A DNA stretch of 64,000 nucleotides from Lysobacterales bacterium (lineage in GTDB: Bacteria; Pseudomonadota; Gammaproteobacteria; Xanthomonadales; Ahniellaceae): the NCBI GenBank assembly GCA_016721845.1, contig JADKHK010000011.1:1-64000 (forward strand), given 5' to 3'. Made by a program: the position numbers and the translations under genes. Below are positions 16,569 to 26,160 of this stretch, one piece after another (position 1 is the stretch's first letter; the number at the start of each line of letters is the position of its first letter). The notes beneath the pieces were generated by a model. That model saw only the letters and a list, made by a program, of their open reading frames with translations. It was not told the origin of the DNA and made no database searches.

Positions 16569-17087
16569 ATGACCCGCATCCTCGGCATCGACCCCGGTTC
16601 GCAACGCACCGGCATCGGCATCATCGATGCGTTGCCGGACGGGCGCTGCGTGCACGTGTTTCACACGGCACTGCACCTGCTCGACAACGAGACGTTTCAT
16701 CTGCGTCTGAAGCAGATCTATGACGAGGTCGGCGAGATCGTCGAGACGCATCGGCCGACCGAGGTCGCGATCGAGCGGGTGTTCATGGCGCGCAATCCGG
16801 ATTCGGCACTGAAGCTTGGTCAAGCGCGCGGCGCGGCCATCGTCGCTGTCGTCGGCAAGGGTTTGGCGCTGACCGAATACGCGCCGAAGGAAGTGAAGCA
16901 GGCCGTGGTCGGTAGTGGCTCGGGCGACAAGACCCAGGTGCAGCACATGGTCGGCATCCTGCTGTCCTTGCCCGGCAAGTTGCAGGCCGATGCCGCCGAC
17001 GCGCTCGCGATCGCATTGACGCATGCGCACACCCGCGCCAGTCTCACCCGCCTCGGCATTCCGCGCACCGCCTGGAGACGCAGATGA
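16569..17087 (+). CDS. ruvC: Holliday junction endonuclease RuvC
   Basis: A 172-residue nuclease that cuts Holliday junctions symmetrically as part of the RuvABC resolvasome. The acidic active site is visible: D7 in RILGIDPGSQRTG, the Glu in EVAIERVFMARN, and the late pair in LQADAADALAIALTHAH. Length matches the family. The stop overlaps the ruvA ATG (ATGA), so the two are co-translated. The usual yebC neighbour upstream is absent; nap lies divergent instead. Confidence 0.97.
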   Translation: MTRILGIDPGSQRTGIGIIDALPDGRCVHVFHTALHLLDNETFHLRLKQIYDEVGEIVETHRPTEVAIERVFMARNPDSALKLGQARGAAIVAVVGKGLALTEYAPKEVKQAVVGSGSGDKTQVQHMVGILLSLPGKLQADAADALAIALTHAHTRASLTRLGIPRTAWRRR

Positions 17088-17677
17088 TTGGACGCCTGAA
17101 GGGCGTGTTGGTGATGAAGGCGCCGCCGGCGCTGATGATCGACGTGAACGGCGTCGGCTACGAACTCGAAGCGCCGATGTCGACGTTCTACGAACTGCCG
17201 GAACTCGGTCGCGAGATCACGCTGGTCATCCACTACGCGCAAAAGGAGGATGCCGTGAACCTCTACGGCTTCCAGTCCGAGCGCGAACGCGGGCTGTTCC
17301 GTACCTTGCTCAAGGTCAGCGGCATCGGCGCGAAGACGGCGCTGTCGATTCTCTCCGGCGTCTCCGCCGACGATTTTGCGCGCATGGTCGCGAACAGCGA
17401 CCTCACGGCGTTGACCCGCATTCCCGGCATCGGCAAGAAGACCGCGGAGCGCATCGTCGTCGAATTGCGCGACAAGCTCGGGGCAGGGCTGGCGCCGATG
17501 GTGGTCGGTGGCGTGAAGATCGTTGCCCACGACCCGGTCGCGGAGGCTTCCGCGGCGCTGGAACAATTTGGATACAAGCCCGTCGAGATCGCCAAGTTGT
17601 TGAAAGATGCGGCCGAACCGGGTGATTCCGCAGAAACGATCATTCGCAAAGCCTTGAAGGCCGCATTGCGCACCTGA
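17084..17677 (+). CDS. ruvA: Holliday junction DNA-binding protein RuvA
   Basis: A 197-residue protein that forms the tetrameric platform for Holliday junctions and loads RuvB. Domain I is an OB fold (MIGRLKGVLVMKAPPALMID). Domain II carries two helix-hairpin-helix motifs (LKVSGIGAKTALSIL and TRIPGIGKKTAERIV). Domain III at the end is the flexible RuvB-binding three-helix domain (AEASAALEQFGYKPVEIAKL). It starts inside ruvC by four bases. kup separates it from ruvB, which is unusual. Confidence 0.97.
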   Translation: MIGRLKGVLVMKAPPALMIDVNGVGYELEAPMSTFYELPELGREITLVIHYAQKEDAVNLYGFQSERERGLFRTLLKVSGIGAKTALSILSGVSADDFARMVANSDLTALTRIPGIGKKTAERIVVELRDKLGAGLAPMVVGGVKIVAHDPVAEASAALEQFGYKPVEIAKLLKDAAEPGDSAETIIRKALKAALRT

Positions 17678-17731
17678 CATGGCTACACTACGCGACCTTT
17701 TTTCCGGGCCGCAAGGCTGACACCGGGTTTT

Positions 17732-19621
17732 ATGGGCACTTCCAACGGGCAGCAAGCCGGCAAGGGCGGGATCGCCGGTCTCGCCGTCGCCGCAGTCGGC
17801 GTCGTCTTCGGCGACATCGGCACGAGCCCGCTGTACACGATGCGCGAGGCCTTCCATGGCCCGCATGCGATGCCGCTGACCGAAGCCAATGTCTTCGGCG
17901 TGTTGTCGCTGGTGTTCTGGTCCCTGATCCTGGTGGTGTCGCTCAAGTACGTCATCTTCATCATGCGCGCCGACAACCGCGGCGAAGGCGGCATCATGGC
18001 GATGATGGCGCTGGCCATGAAGGCGGTCGGCGACAACAAGCGGGCGCGACGTTTCATCATCGTGCTCGCCCTGCTGGGCGCCGCCCTGTTCTATGGCGAT
18101 GGCGTGATCACGCCCGCGATGTCGATCCTCGGTGCCGTCGAAGGCCTGAAGGTGGCCGCGCCGGCGTTCGAGCAATACGTGGTGCCGATCACCCTGCTCA
18201 TCGTCGTCGGATTGTTCGCGTTCCAGCGCAGCGGCACGGCCCGGGTCGGCGCGGTGTTCGGTCCGGTGATGGTGCTGTGGTTCGTCGTGCTCGGCGCACT
18301 CGGCGTGGCCGAAATCCATGAATACCCGGCCATCCTGAAGTCGCTGAACCCCTGGTATGGCGTCCTGTTCTTCGCCGCCCACCCGCTCATGTCCTTTCTC
18401 GCGCTCGGCACGGTCGTGCTCGCGATCACCGGCGCCGAAGCGGTGTATGCCGACATGGGCCACTTCGGCCGCCGCCCGATCCGCATCGCCTGGTACTGGA
18501 TCGTCTTTCCGGGTCTGGTCCTGAACTATCTCGGTCAGGGCGCGCTGATCCTGTCGCACCCCGAAGCCGCGACCAATCCGTTCTACCTGCTCGCCCCGGA
18601 CTGGGCCTTGTATCCGATGATCGTTCTCGCGGCCGCCGCGGCGGTCATCGCATCGCAGGCGGTGATCTCGGGTGCGTTTTCGGTCACCCGCCAGGCCGTG
18701 CAACTCGGCTTCGCGCCGCGCATGCAGATCAAGCACACCTCGGACGAGACCGTCGGCCAGGTGTTCGTGCCCTGGATCAACCGCTTCCTGCTGATTGCCA
18801 TCGTGCTGGTCGTGCTCGGGTTCGAAACCTCGTCCAACCTGGCCGCGGCCTACGGCATTGCCGTTACCGGGACCATGCTGATCGACACCGTGCTGGCGCT
18901 GATCGTCGCGCGCATGATGTGGAAATGGAACAAGTGGATCGTGGTCGCGGTGGGCGCGGTTTTCATCACCATCGATACGGCCTTCTTCGCCGCGAACGCG
19001 ATCAAGATTCCTTACGGCGGCTGGTTCCCGCTGGTCCTCGGCGCCGGCCTGTTCCTGCTGATGTCGACCTGGCGCAAGGGGCGCACCCTGGTGGTGTCGC
19101 AGATGCGCAAGGAAAGCTTGGCGCTGACCCCGTTTATCAGTTCGATCGCCGCACATCCGCCGCTGCGGGTGCCCGGCACGGCGGTGTTCATGACCGCGAA
19201 CCAGGAAGGTGTGCCGCACGCGATGCTGCACAACCTGAAACACAACAAGGTATTGCACGACCGCAACGTCTTGCTGACGGTGGAAACCGTGGAAACGCCG
19301 ATTGCCGAACCCGGCGAGCGCATGAAGGTCGAGCCGCTCGGTCATGATTTCTACGCGATGTATTTGCGTTACGGATTCGCCGAAGAGCCCAATGTGCCGA
19401 AGACGCTGGGGGGGTGCGAATCCTGCGGCCTGCCCTTCGACATGATGGACACGACCTTCTTCCTGTCGCGCGAAACCCTGATTCCGAGCCAGGAACAGGG
19501 CATGCCGCCCTGGCGCGACAAGCTGTTCGCATTCATGGCGCGCAACGCGCAATCGGCCACGACCTTCTTCCAGATTCCCGGCAACCGCCTGATCGAGCTC
19601 GGGACTCAGGTCGAGATCTGA
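17732..19621 (+). CDS. kup: Kup-type low-affinity potassium transporter
   Basis: A 629-residue inner-membrane K+ (H+ symport) uptake protein. It opens with the family signature VVFGDIGTSPLYTMREAF, continues through about 12 transmembrane helices (for example ALFYGDGVITPAMSILGAVEG and TGAEAVYADMGHFG), and ends with a cytosolic domain of about 170 residues. Length is that of the family. A TACACT at 17684-17689 could be a -10 box. Its position between ruvA and ruvB interrupts an otherwise conserved ruvCAB order and probably gives ruvB its own promoter. Confidence 0.96.
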   Translation: MGTSNGQQAGKGGIAGLAVAAVGVVFGDIGTSPLYTMREAFHGPHAMPLTEANVFGVLSLVFWSLILVVSLKYVIFIMRADNRGEGGIMAMMALAMKAVGDNKRARRFIIVLALLGAALFYGDGVITPAMSILGAVEGLKVAAPAFEQYVVPITLLIVVGLFAFQRSGTARVGAVFGPVMVLWFVVLGALGVAEIHEYPAILKSLNPWYGVLFFAAHPLMSFLALGTVVLAITGAEAVYADMGHFGRRPIRIAWYWIVFPGLVLNYLGQGALILSHPEAATNPFYLLAPDWALYPMIVLAAAAAVIASQAVISGAFSVTRQAVQLGFAPRMQIKHTSDETVGQVFVPWINRFLLIAIVLVVLGFETSSNLAAAYGIAVTGTMLIDTVLALIVARMMWKWNKWIVVAVGAVFITIDTAFFAANAIKIPYGGWFPLVLGAGLFLLMSTWRKGRTLVVSQMRKESLALTPFISSIAAHPPLRVPGTAVFMTANQEGVPHAMLHNLKHNKVLHDRNVLLTVETVETPIAEPGERMKVEPLGHDFYAMYLRYGFAEEPNVPKTLGGCESCGLPFDMMDTTFFLSRETLIPSQEQGMPPWRDKLFAFMARNAQSATTFFQIPGNRLIELGTQVEI

Positions 19622-19671
19622 TGTTGCCGGCAGGGCCGTAGCACGCTACGCCCCTGCGGTCGTGACGCGAC

Positions 19672-19677
19672 TACAAT
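19672..19677 (+). promoter_or_regulatory. Candidate ruvB -10 element, possibly leaderless
   Basis: TACAAT ends six bases before the ruvB ATG, so transcription would begin at or next to the A of the start codon. No Shine-Dalgarno sequence is seen. A clear -35 is lacking. Confidence 0.4.
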
Positions 19678-19683
19678 GGCCCG

Positions 19684-20727
19684 ATGACCGATACCCGCCT
19701 CACTTCCGCCACGGCGACCCGCGAAGACGACGCGATCGAGGCCAGCATCCGCCCGAAGCGTCTGTCCGAATATCTCGGGCAGGCACCGGTGCGCGAACAG
19801 ATGGCGATCTACATCGAGGCCGCGAAACGGCGCGCACAGTCGCTGGATCATGTCCTGATCTTCGGGCCGCCGGGGCTCGGCAAGACCACGCTGTCGCAGG
19901 TGATCGCGAACGAACTCGGCGTCAACCTGCGTTCGACCTCGGGGCCGGTGCTGGAGCGGGCCGGCGATCTCGCCGCGTTGCTGACCAATCTGCAGCCGCA
20001 CGACGTGTTGTTCGTCGACGAGATCCATCGCCTGTCGCCGGTCGTGGAAGAGGTGCTGTACCCGGCGATGGAGGATTTTCAGATCGACATCATGATCGGC
20101 GACGGACCGGCCGCGCGCTCGATCAAGCTCGACCTGCCGCCGTTCACGCTGATCGGCGCGACCACGCGCGCCGGATTGCTGACGGCGCCGCTGCGCGACC
20201 GCTTCGGCATCGTGCAACGCCTCGAATTCTACGAGCGCGCCGAACTCGCACAGATCGTCACGCGTTCGGCGCGCATCCTCGGCATTCATTGCGATGGCGA
20301 TGGTGCCGACGAGATCGCGCGGCGCTCGCGCGGCACGCCACGCATCGCCAATCGCCTGCTGCGGCGCGTACGCGACTATGCCGAAGTGCGCGGCGACGGC
20401 CATATCGACAGCGCCATCGCCACCCAGGCGATGAAGATGCTGAAGGTCGATGAGGAAGGCTTCGACGCGCTCGACCGGCGCATGCTGGGCATGATCATCG
20501 AGAACTTCGATGGTGGCCCGGTCGGCGTGGAATCGATCGCGGCGGCGCTGAGCGAGGAACGCGGCACCATCGAGGACGTGATCGAGCCCTATCTGATCCA
20601 GCAGGGTTTCCTGGTGCGGACTGCGCGCGGACGCATGGCCTCGGCCAAGGCGTACCGGCATTTCGGGCTGAGTCCGCCGCGCCGCGCCGATGCGCCGGTG
20701 CCGGATCTGTTCGGGGCCGGAGAGTGA
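19684..20727 (+). CDS. ruvB: Holliday junction branch-migration ATPase RuvB
   Basis: A 347-residue AAA+ motor that drives branch migration with RuvA. It has Walker A GPPGLGKTT (about residues 62-70), Walker B VDEIHRLS, sensor 1 GATTRAGLLTAPLRDRFG with the arginine finger, and the carboxy-terminal winged-helix domain ending LIQQGFLVRTARGRMAS. Length is typical. The stop overlaps the start of the ybgC gene by four bases, so ruvB leads into the tol-pal operon. Confidence 0.98.
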   Translation: MTDTRLTSATATREDDAIEASIRPKRLSEYLGQAPVREQMAIYIEAAKRRAQSLDHVLIFGPPGLGKTTLSQVIANELGVNLRSTSGPVLERAGDLAALLTNLQPHDVLFVDEIHRLSPVVEEVLYPAMEDFQIDIMIGDGPAARSIKLDLPPFTLIGATTRAGLLTAPLRDRFGIVQRLEFYERAELAQIVTRSARILGIHCDGDGADEIARRSRGTPRIANRLLRRVRDYAEVRGDGHIDSAIATQAMKMLKVDEEGFDALDRRMLGMIIENFDGGPVGVESIAAALSEERGTIEDVIEPYLIQQGFLVRTARGRMASAKAYRHFGLSPPRRADAPVPDLFGAGE

Positions 20728-21122
20728 GTCCGGTCTTCGAATGGCCGATCCGCGTCTACTACGAGGACACCGATGCCGGCGGCGTTGTCTACCATGCCCG
20801 CTACCTGCATTTCCTCGAACGCGCCCGCACCGAATGGCTGCGCAGCATCGGCATTGATCAATCGCGGCTGAAGCGCGAACGCGGCCTGGTGTTCGTGGTC
20901 AGCAGGGTTTCGCTATCCTTCCGCCGCCCCGCGACGCTCGATGACGAGTTGCTCGCCACGTGCGTGCTCGTCGAACAGCGCGGGGCCAGCCTTCGTTTCA
21001 CCCAGGAACTGCGCAAGGCCGGGAGCGGCGAACGGCTGCTCGATGCCGACGTGCTTGCGGCCTGCGTGACCGCCGATTCCTTCCGTCCCGTGGCCCTGCC
21101 GCGGGACCTGTTTCCGGAGTAG
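20724..21122 (+). CDS. ybgC: Tol-Pal system acyl-CoA thioesterase YbgC
   Basis: A 132-residue hot-dog-fold thioesterase starting at a GTG that overlaps the ruvB stop. The active-site signature is VYYEDTDAGGVVYHARYLHFLERART, with the catalytic Asp in DTDAGG. YbgC hydrolyses short-chain acyl-CoA or interacts with acyl carrier protein and is coupled to phospholipid metabolism at the envelope. It is the usual first gene of the tol-pal cluster. Its stop is followed immediately by tolQ. Confidence 0.94.
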   Translation: MSPVFEWPIRVYYEDTDAGGVVYHARYLHFLERARTEWLRSIGIDQSRLKRERGLVFVVSRVSLSFRRPATLDDELLATCVLVEQRGASLRFTQELRKAGSGERLLDADVLAACVTADSFRPVALPRDLFPE

Positions 21123-21908
<786 letters not shown>

Positions 21909-21941
21909 CCCCGTCCGCATCCGCGTCGCGTTGGAGCTGAC

Positions 21942-22385
21942 ATGTCCGCCGGAAAGCTGCGCAAACGCAGGAAACTGAAGTCCGAGATCAACGTCGTGCC
22001 GTACATCGACGTGATGCTCGTGTTGCTGATCATCTTCATGGTCACCGCGCCGATGCTGAACCTCGGCGTCGACATCGATCTGCCCGAATCGAATGCGAAG
22101 ACGGTGTCGCTGGACTCGGATCCGGTGCTGGTCAGCATCGCCCGCGACGGCACCATGTACTTGACCCTGGGCGACGAGAAGCGCGAAGCCATCGAGATGA
22201 CCGATCTCGGCAACAAGGTCGCGGCCTTCGTGCGGCAGAACCCGAAAGTGCCGGTACTGGTCGGCGGCGACCACAGCATCGACTACGGCCGGGTCTACGA
22301 GATCATGGTGGTGTTGCAGCAGGCGGGTGTGCCGCGCGTCGGGCTGATGAGCCAGCCGGCCGGCGAAAAGGCCAAGGCGCGCTGA
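21942..22385 (+). CDS. tolR: TolR, motor subunit of Tol-Pal
   Basis: A 147-residue ExbD/TolR protein. A basic cytoplasmic lead (KLRKRRKLKSEINVVPYID) is followed by a single helix, VMLVLLIIFMVTAPMLNLG, that contains the conserved proton-carrying Asp at its start, and then by a periplasmic domain. It works with TolQ in converting proton flow to TolA motion. It sits one base before tolA. Confidence 0.97.
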   Translation: MSAGKLRKRRKLKSEINVVPYIDVMLVLLIIFMVTAPMLNLGVDIDLPESNAKTVSLDSDPVLVSIARDGTMYLTLGDEKREAIEMTDLGNKVAAFVRQNPKVPVLVGGDHSIDYGRVYEIMVVLQQAGVPRVGLMSQPAGEKAKAR

Positions 22386-22386
22386 C

Positions 22387-23301
22387 ATGGCCGAGCGCCG
22401 CGACGACACCTTGTTCGCGTTCGGCGGCTCGCTGCTGCTGCATGCCGGCATCGTGGCGATCGTGTTCGTGGCGATGTGGCTCAAGCCGACGATCGCGCCG
22501 GCCGATGTGGCCGGCCCGGTGATCGAGGCGGTCCTGGTTGATTTCAGTGCGCCGCCGCTGCCTGCAGCCGCGTCGAGGCCGAAGCCGACGCCGCCCAAGC
22601 CGGAGCCACCCAAGCCGCAGCCGGAACCGCCGCCGCCACCGCCCGAAGAGACGCAGACGCCACCGCCGGCGCAGGACCAGATCGATCAGGAAAAAGTGCG
22701 CCTGGCAGCCGAGGCGCTGGAACAGGCCGAGCGCGAGCAGGAAGAAAAGCGCAAGCAGGAGCAGGTCGATCTCGATCGCCAGGAAGAGCTGACCAAGATG
22801 GAGCGGGAGCGCCAGAAGCAGCTCGAGGATATCAAGCGCCTGCGCGAGGAAGCCGAGCGCAAGCGCAAGATCGAGGAAATGAAGCTGGCGCAGCTGCAGG
22901 ACAAGCAAAAGCAGACCGAGGCCGACAAGCAGCGCGCGCTGGAACAGCAGCGCATGGACGAGCTTTCGAAGCAGGAGGCCGCACAGCGCCCCGGCACCAA
23001 CGGTCGCGACGACAGCTTGCTCGGGCAATACAAGCTCGCGATCACCAACACCATCGACCGCAACTGGCTGCGCCCGGACTCGCTGCGCGAAGGCTTTCGC
23101 TGCAACGTCACCGTCACCCAGATTCCGGGTGGCGAGGTCATCGCGGTCGATACCTCGTCCTGCTTCGGCGACCCGAACATCGTGCGCAGCATCGAAGCTG
23201 CCGTTCAGCGTGAACCCTTACCCTATCGTGGCTTCGAGAACGTATTCGCTCGCAAAGTCACTGTCCCGTTCTGCTTTCCCAGAGAGATCTGCACCCAATG
23301 A
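22387..23301 (+). CDS. tolA: TolA, envelope-spanning energy transducer
   Basis: A 304-residue protein with a single amino-terminal helix (SLLLHAGIVAIVFVAMWL). A Pro/Lys/Glu-rich stretch follows (residues about 60-95). A long charged coiled coil comes next (about 95-200, repeated EEAERKRKIEEMKLAQLQ-like heptads), and then a carboxy-terminal TonB-like domain (YKLAITNTIDRNWLRPD, with a conserved Cys pair in FRCNVTV and TSSCFGD). It links the TolQR motor to Pal and TolB. It overlaps tolB by four bases (ATGA). Confidence 0.95.
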   Translation: MAERRDDTLFAFGGSLLLHAGIVAIVFVAMWLKPTIAPADVAGPVIEAVLVDFSAPPLPAAASRPKPTPPKPEPPKPQPEPPPPPPEETQTPPPAQDQIDQEKVRLAAEALEQAEREQEEKRKQEQVDLDRQEELTKMERERQKQLEDIKRLREEAERKRKIEEMKLAQLQDKQKQTEADKQRALEQQRMDELSKQEAAQRPGTNGRDDSLLGQYKLAITNTIDRNWLRPDSLREGFRCNVTVTQIPGGEVIAVDTSSCFGDPNIVRSIEAAVQREPLPYRGFENVFARKVTVPFCFPREICTQ

Positions 23302-24608
23302 AGCGACTCCAATGGTTCTTTGTGCTGTTTGGCCTGATGGTCGCCCGTGTCGGCATCGCGCAAACGCTGGCGGTCGGGCCGGTCTCGGGGAACGAGGCCG
23401 CATTGCCGGTTGCGGTGGTGCCGTTCGCGTTCGAGGGTGCGGGCCTGCCGCCGGATACCGACATCAGCGCGGTTATCGGCGCCGACTTGAGTCGTAGCGG
23501 CCAGTTCCGAGCGCTCAGTCGCCAGGACATCGTCGAGACGCCGGCGCGCCCGGCCGACGTGAAGTTCGCGACCTGGCGCCTGCTCAAGCAGGATTTCCTG
23601 GTGATCGGCCGCATATCGGACGCCGACGCCGGTGCGTTGCGCATCGAGTTCGAGTTGTTCGACGTGGCCAAGCAGGCGCGGTTGATGGGGTTGGCGATCG
23701 GCGCGCGTCCGAACGACCTGCGTGGCGCCGCGCACCAGATCGCCGACCTCGTCTACGAGAAGATCCTCGGTGTCCGCGGCGCGTTCTGGACACGCATCGC
23801 CTACGTCACCGCGACCGGCATCGGTCGCGACACCCAGTACGCGCTGATGGTCGCCGACTCGGACGGCTTCAACCCGCAGACGGTGGTGCGCTCGCGCGAG
23901 CCGCTGCTGTCGCCGGCCTGGTCGCCGGACAACAAGCGCCTGGCCTACGTCAGCTTCGAGCGCGGCAATTCCTCGATCTACATCCAGGAGCTGACCACCG
24001 GCTCGCGCCAGGTCGTGGCGTCCTACCGCGGCATCAACGGTGCGCCGGCGTTCTCGCCGGACGGCTCGAAGCTGGCGTTGACGCTGTCGCAGTCCGGCAA
24101 CCCGGAAATCTACGTGATGGACATCGCCTCGCGCCGCACGACCCAGATCACCCGACATTTCTCGATCGACACCGAGCCGGTGTGGATGCCGGACGGCGCG
24201 ACCCTGCTGTTCACCTCCGACCGCGCCGGCAAGCCGCAGATCTACAGCGTCCCGGCCAGTGGCGGCGACGCCACCCGGGTCAGCTTTCAGGGTGAATACA
24301 ATGCCCGCGCCACCATTGGTTACCAGGGCAAGACCTTGGCTATGGCACAGGGCAGCGGAAATGTGTATCGTATTGCGGTTGTGGATCGGTCGCGCGGCGG
24401 GGCTGGGGATATGAGCCTGATTTCGCCCGGTAATCTGGACGAATCACCGAGTTTCGCGCCGAACGGAAGCATGATCTTGTACGCCGCACGCGAAGGAAAG
24501 CGTGGCGTACTCTTTGCCGTGTCCGCCGACGGGCGGGTACGGCAGCGCTTGGTACTGGCCGATGGCGATGTCCGTGAACCTGCGTGGGGTCCCTTCCGCC
24601 AGCGTTAA
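23298..24608 (+). CDS. tolB: TolB, periplasmic beta-propeller of Tol-Pal
   Basis: A 436-residue periplasmic protein with a signal peptide ending near GIAQT. It has an amino-terminal alpha/beta domain (VAVVPFAFEGAGLPPDTDISAVI) and a six-bladed propeller with the repeated SPAWSPDNKRLAYVSF, APAFSPDGSKLALTLS and EPVWMPDGATLLFTSD blades. It binds Pal and regulates its release during division. The ATG overlaps the tolA stop. Confidence 0.97.
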   Translation: MKRLQWFFVLFGLMVARVGIAQTLAVGPVSGNEAALPVAVVPFAFEGAGLPPDTDISAVIGADLSRSGQFRALSRQDIVETPARPADVKFATWRLLKQDFLVIGRISDADAGALRIEFELFDVAKQARLMGLAIGARPNDLRGAAHQIADLVYEKILGVRGAFWTRIAYVTATGIGRDTQYALMVADSDGFNPQTVVRSREPLLSPAWSPDNKRLAYVSFERGNSSIYIQELTTGSRQVVASYRGINGAPAFSPDGSKLALTLSQSGNPEIYVMDIASRRTTQITRHFSIDTEPVWMPDGATLLFTSDRAGKPQIYSVPASGGDATRVSFQGEYNARATIGYQGKTLAMAQGSGNVYRIAVVDRSRGGAGDMSLISPGNLDESPSFAPNGSMILYAAREGKRGVLFAVSADGRVRQRLVLADGDVREPAWGPFRQR

Positions 24609-24681
24609 GTCATCGGCCGGTAAAGTCTCGCGCGATGCAATGCCCTGATTCATCCAAAAAAAACCTCGAGGAAACAACACA

Positions 24682-25194
24682 ATGAACAACACGATGCGCG
24701 TAGTCCTGTCCCTGGCGATGGTCGCTTCCCTCGCCGCCTGCACCAAGAAAGCCGAAGTCATCGAAACGCCGCCGCAGCCGGAAAAGCCCGCCGACGTCGT
24801 CGAGCCGATGGAAGACGACGGCAAGTACGATGCCAGCGATCTCGACACCGACAGCTGCCTGCGTCAGCGCGTGGTGTACTTCGATTTCGACAAGGCCGAG
24901 ATCCGCGCCGAAGCCCAGGCCATTCTGGCTTGCCACGGCAAGTACCTCGTCGACCGTCCGTCGGCGGCAATGACGCTGGAAGGCCATGCCGACGAGCGCG
25001 GTTCGCGTGAATACAACCTCGGCCTCGGCGAGCGTCGCGGCAACGCCGTGTCGTCGGCCCTGCAGGCCAACGGTGGCCAGGCCGCGCAGCTGAACGTCGT
25101 CTCCTACGGCGAAGAGCGCCCGACCTGCTCCGACTCGAACGATGAGTGCTGGGGCAAGAACCGTCGCGTCGAAATCGTCTACACGGCTAAGTAA
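24682..25194 (+). CDS. pal: Pal, peptidoglycan-associated lipoprotein
   Basis: A 170-residue outer-membrane lipoprotein. The signal peptide ends in the lipobox LAAC (Cys20). An OmpA-like peptidoglycan-binding domain follows (VVYFDFDKAEIRAEAQAIL, then LEGHADERGSREYNLGLGERR). It anchors the outer membrane to the wall and moves with the Tol motor to the septum. A GAGGAAA ribosome-binding site and a 73-base gap precede it, so it may have its own expression control. The gap holds no clear hairpin. Confidence 0.97.
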   Translation: MNNTMRVVLSLAMVASLAACTKKAEVIETPPQPEKPADVVEPMEDDGKYDASDLDTDSCLRQRVVYFDFDKAEIRAEAQAILACHGKYLVDRPSAAMTLEGHADERGSREYNLGLGERRGNAVSSALQANGGQAAQLNVVSYGEERPTCSDSNDECWGKNRRVEIVYTAK

Positions 25195-25200
25195 ACAGCG

Positions 25201-26157
25201 ATGATGAAGTCCGGTTCACTGTTTCGTGGACCCCTCGTGGCGGCGGCCTTGGTCGCCGCCACGTCGTTTTCGGGGTCGGTGGGCGCCCAAACGGGTCGTC
25301 TGAGTCTCGCTGAGCGTGTTGCCCGCATCGAAGCCCAGAGTCAGGGGCAGGGGAGTGGCCAGTCCACCGTCGACCTGCTGAACCGTATCGATGACCTCCA
25401 GTCCGAAGTGCAGTCGCTGCGCGGACTGGTCGAACAACAGGCCTTCGCGATCGAAGAACTGAAGAAGCGCGGGCGCGACCAGTACGTCGATCTCGATTCG
25501 CGCATCAGCCGCCTCGAAGGCAATCCGGCGCCCGTGTCCTCGGCGCCGCCGTCCGAACCGACTGCGGCGATTGCGCCGGGTCAGATTCAGGATCTCCCGG
25601 CCGCACCCGTTGCGCCCGGACAATTGACGATGGACGCGCCGGTGGCCCCCGCCACGACCGACCCGATGACAGGCGCCGAATCGGCAGCTGCGGCGACGCC
25701 GATCGCGCCGACGCTGGCGGAGCCGACTGATCCGTCCGTCGCCTCGACGACGATGATTCCTCAGGCTGGCGAACAGGCCAGCTACGACACGGCCTTCGAT
25801 GCCCTGCGCGAAGGCCGCTATGCCGAATCGGCGCGCCGCTTTTCGGCCTTCCTCGAGCAATACCCGCAAGGCGAACTCGCCGACAACGCGACGTACTGGC
25901 TCGGCGAGTCCTACTACGTCACCCAGAACTACCAGATTGCGCTCGATACCTTTCGCGCGCTGCTGGCCGCCTACCCGCAAAGCGCCAAGACCCAGGACGC
26001 CATGCTCAAGGTCGGCTATTGCCTCTACGAACTGAAACAGTGGAACGATGCCGAGGCCGCCTTGAACGACGTCGTCGCGCGTTATCCCGGTTCGACTGTC
26101 GCGCGATTGGCGCAGGGTCGCCTGCGTGCGCTGCGTCTCGAAGGCAAGACACCGTAA
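25201..26157 (+). CDS. cpoB: CpoB/YbgF, Tol-associated TPR protein
   Basis: A 318-residue periplasmic protein that coordinates peptidoglycan synthesis with outer-membrane constriction. It has a signal peptide (cleavage near VGAQT), then a trimerising coiled coil (TVDLLNRIDDLQSEVQSLRG). A Pro/Ala-rich linker (about residues 105-185) is longer than in Escherichia coli. TPR repeats close the protein (YDTAFDALREGRYAESARRF, LADNATYWLGESYYVTQNYQ). It follows pal by six bases. Confidence 0.93.
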   Translation: MMKSGSLFRGPLVAAALVAATSFSGSVGAQTGRLSLAERVARIEAQSQGQGSGQSTVDLLNRIDDLQSEVQSLRGLVEQQAFAIEELKKRGRDQYVDLDSRISRLEGNPAPVSSAPPSEPTAAIAPGQIQDLPAAPVAPGQLTMDAPVAPATTDPMTGAESAAAATPIAPTLAEPTDPSVASTTMIPQAGEQASYDTAFDALREGRYAESARRFSAFLEQYPQGELADNATYWLGESYYVTQNYQIALDTFRALLAAYPQSAKTQDAMLKVGYCLYELKQWNDAEAALNDVVARYPGSTVARLAQGRLRALRLEGKTP

Positions 26158-26160
26158 GCG

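Noticed and set aside
16820..19552. Long leftward open frame opposite ruvA and kup
   Set aside because: The translation is rich in His, Asp, Gln and Arg without motifs, and mirrors strong coding genes on the other strand.
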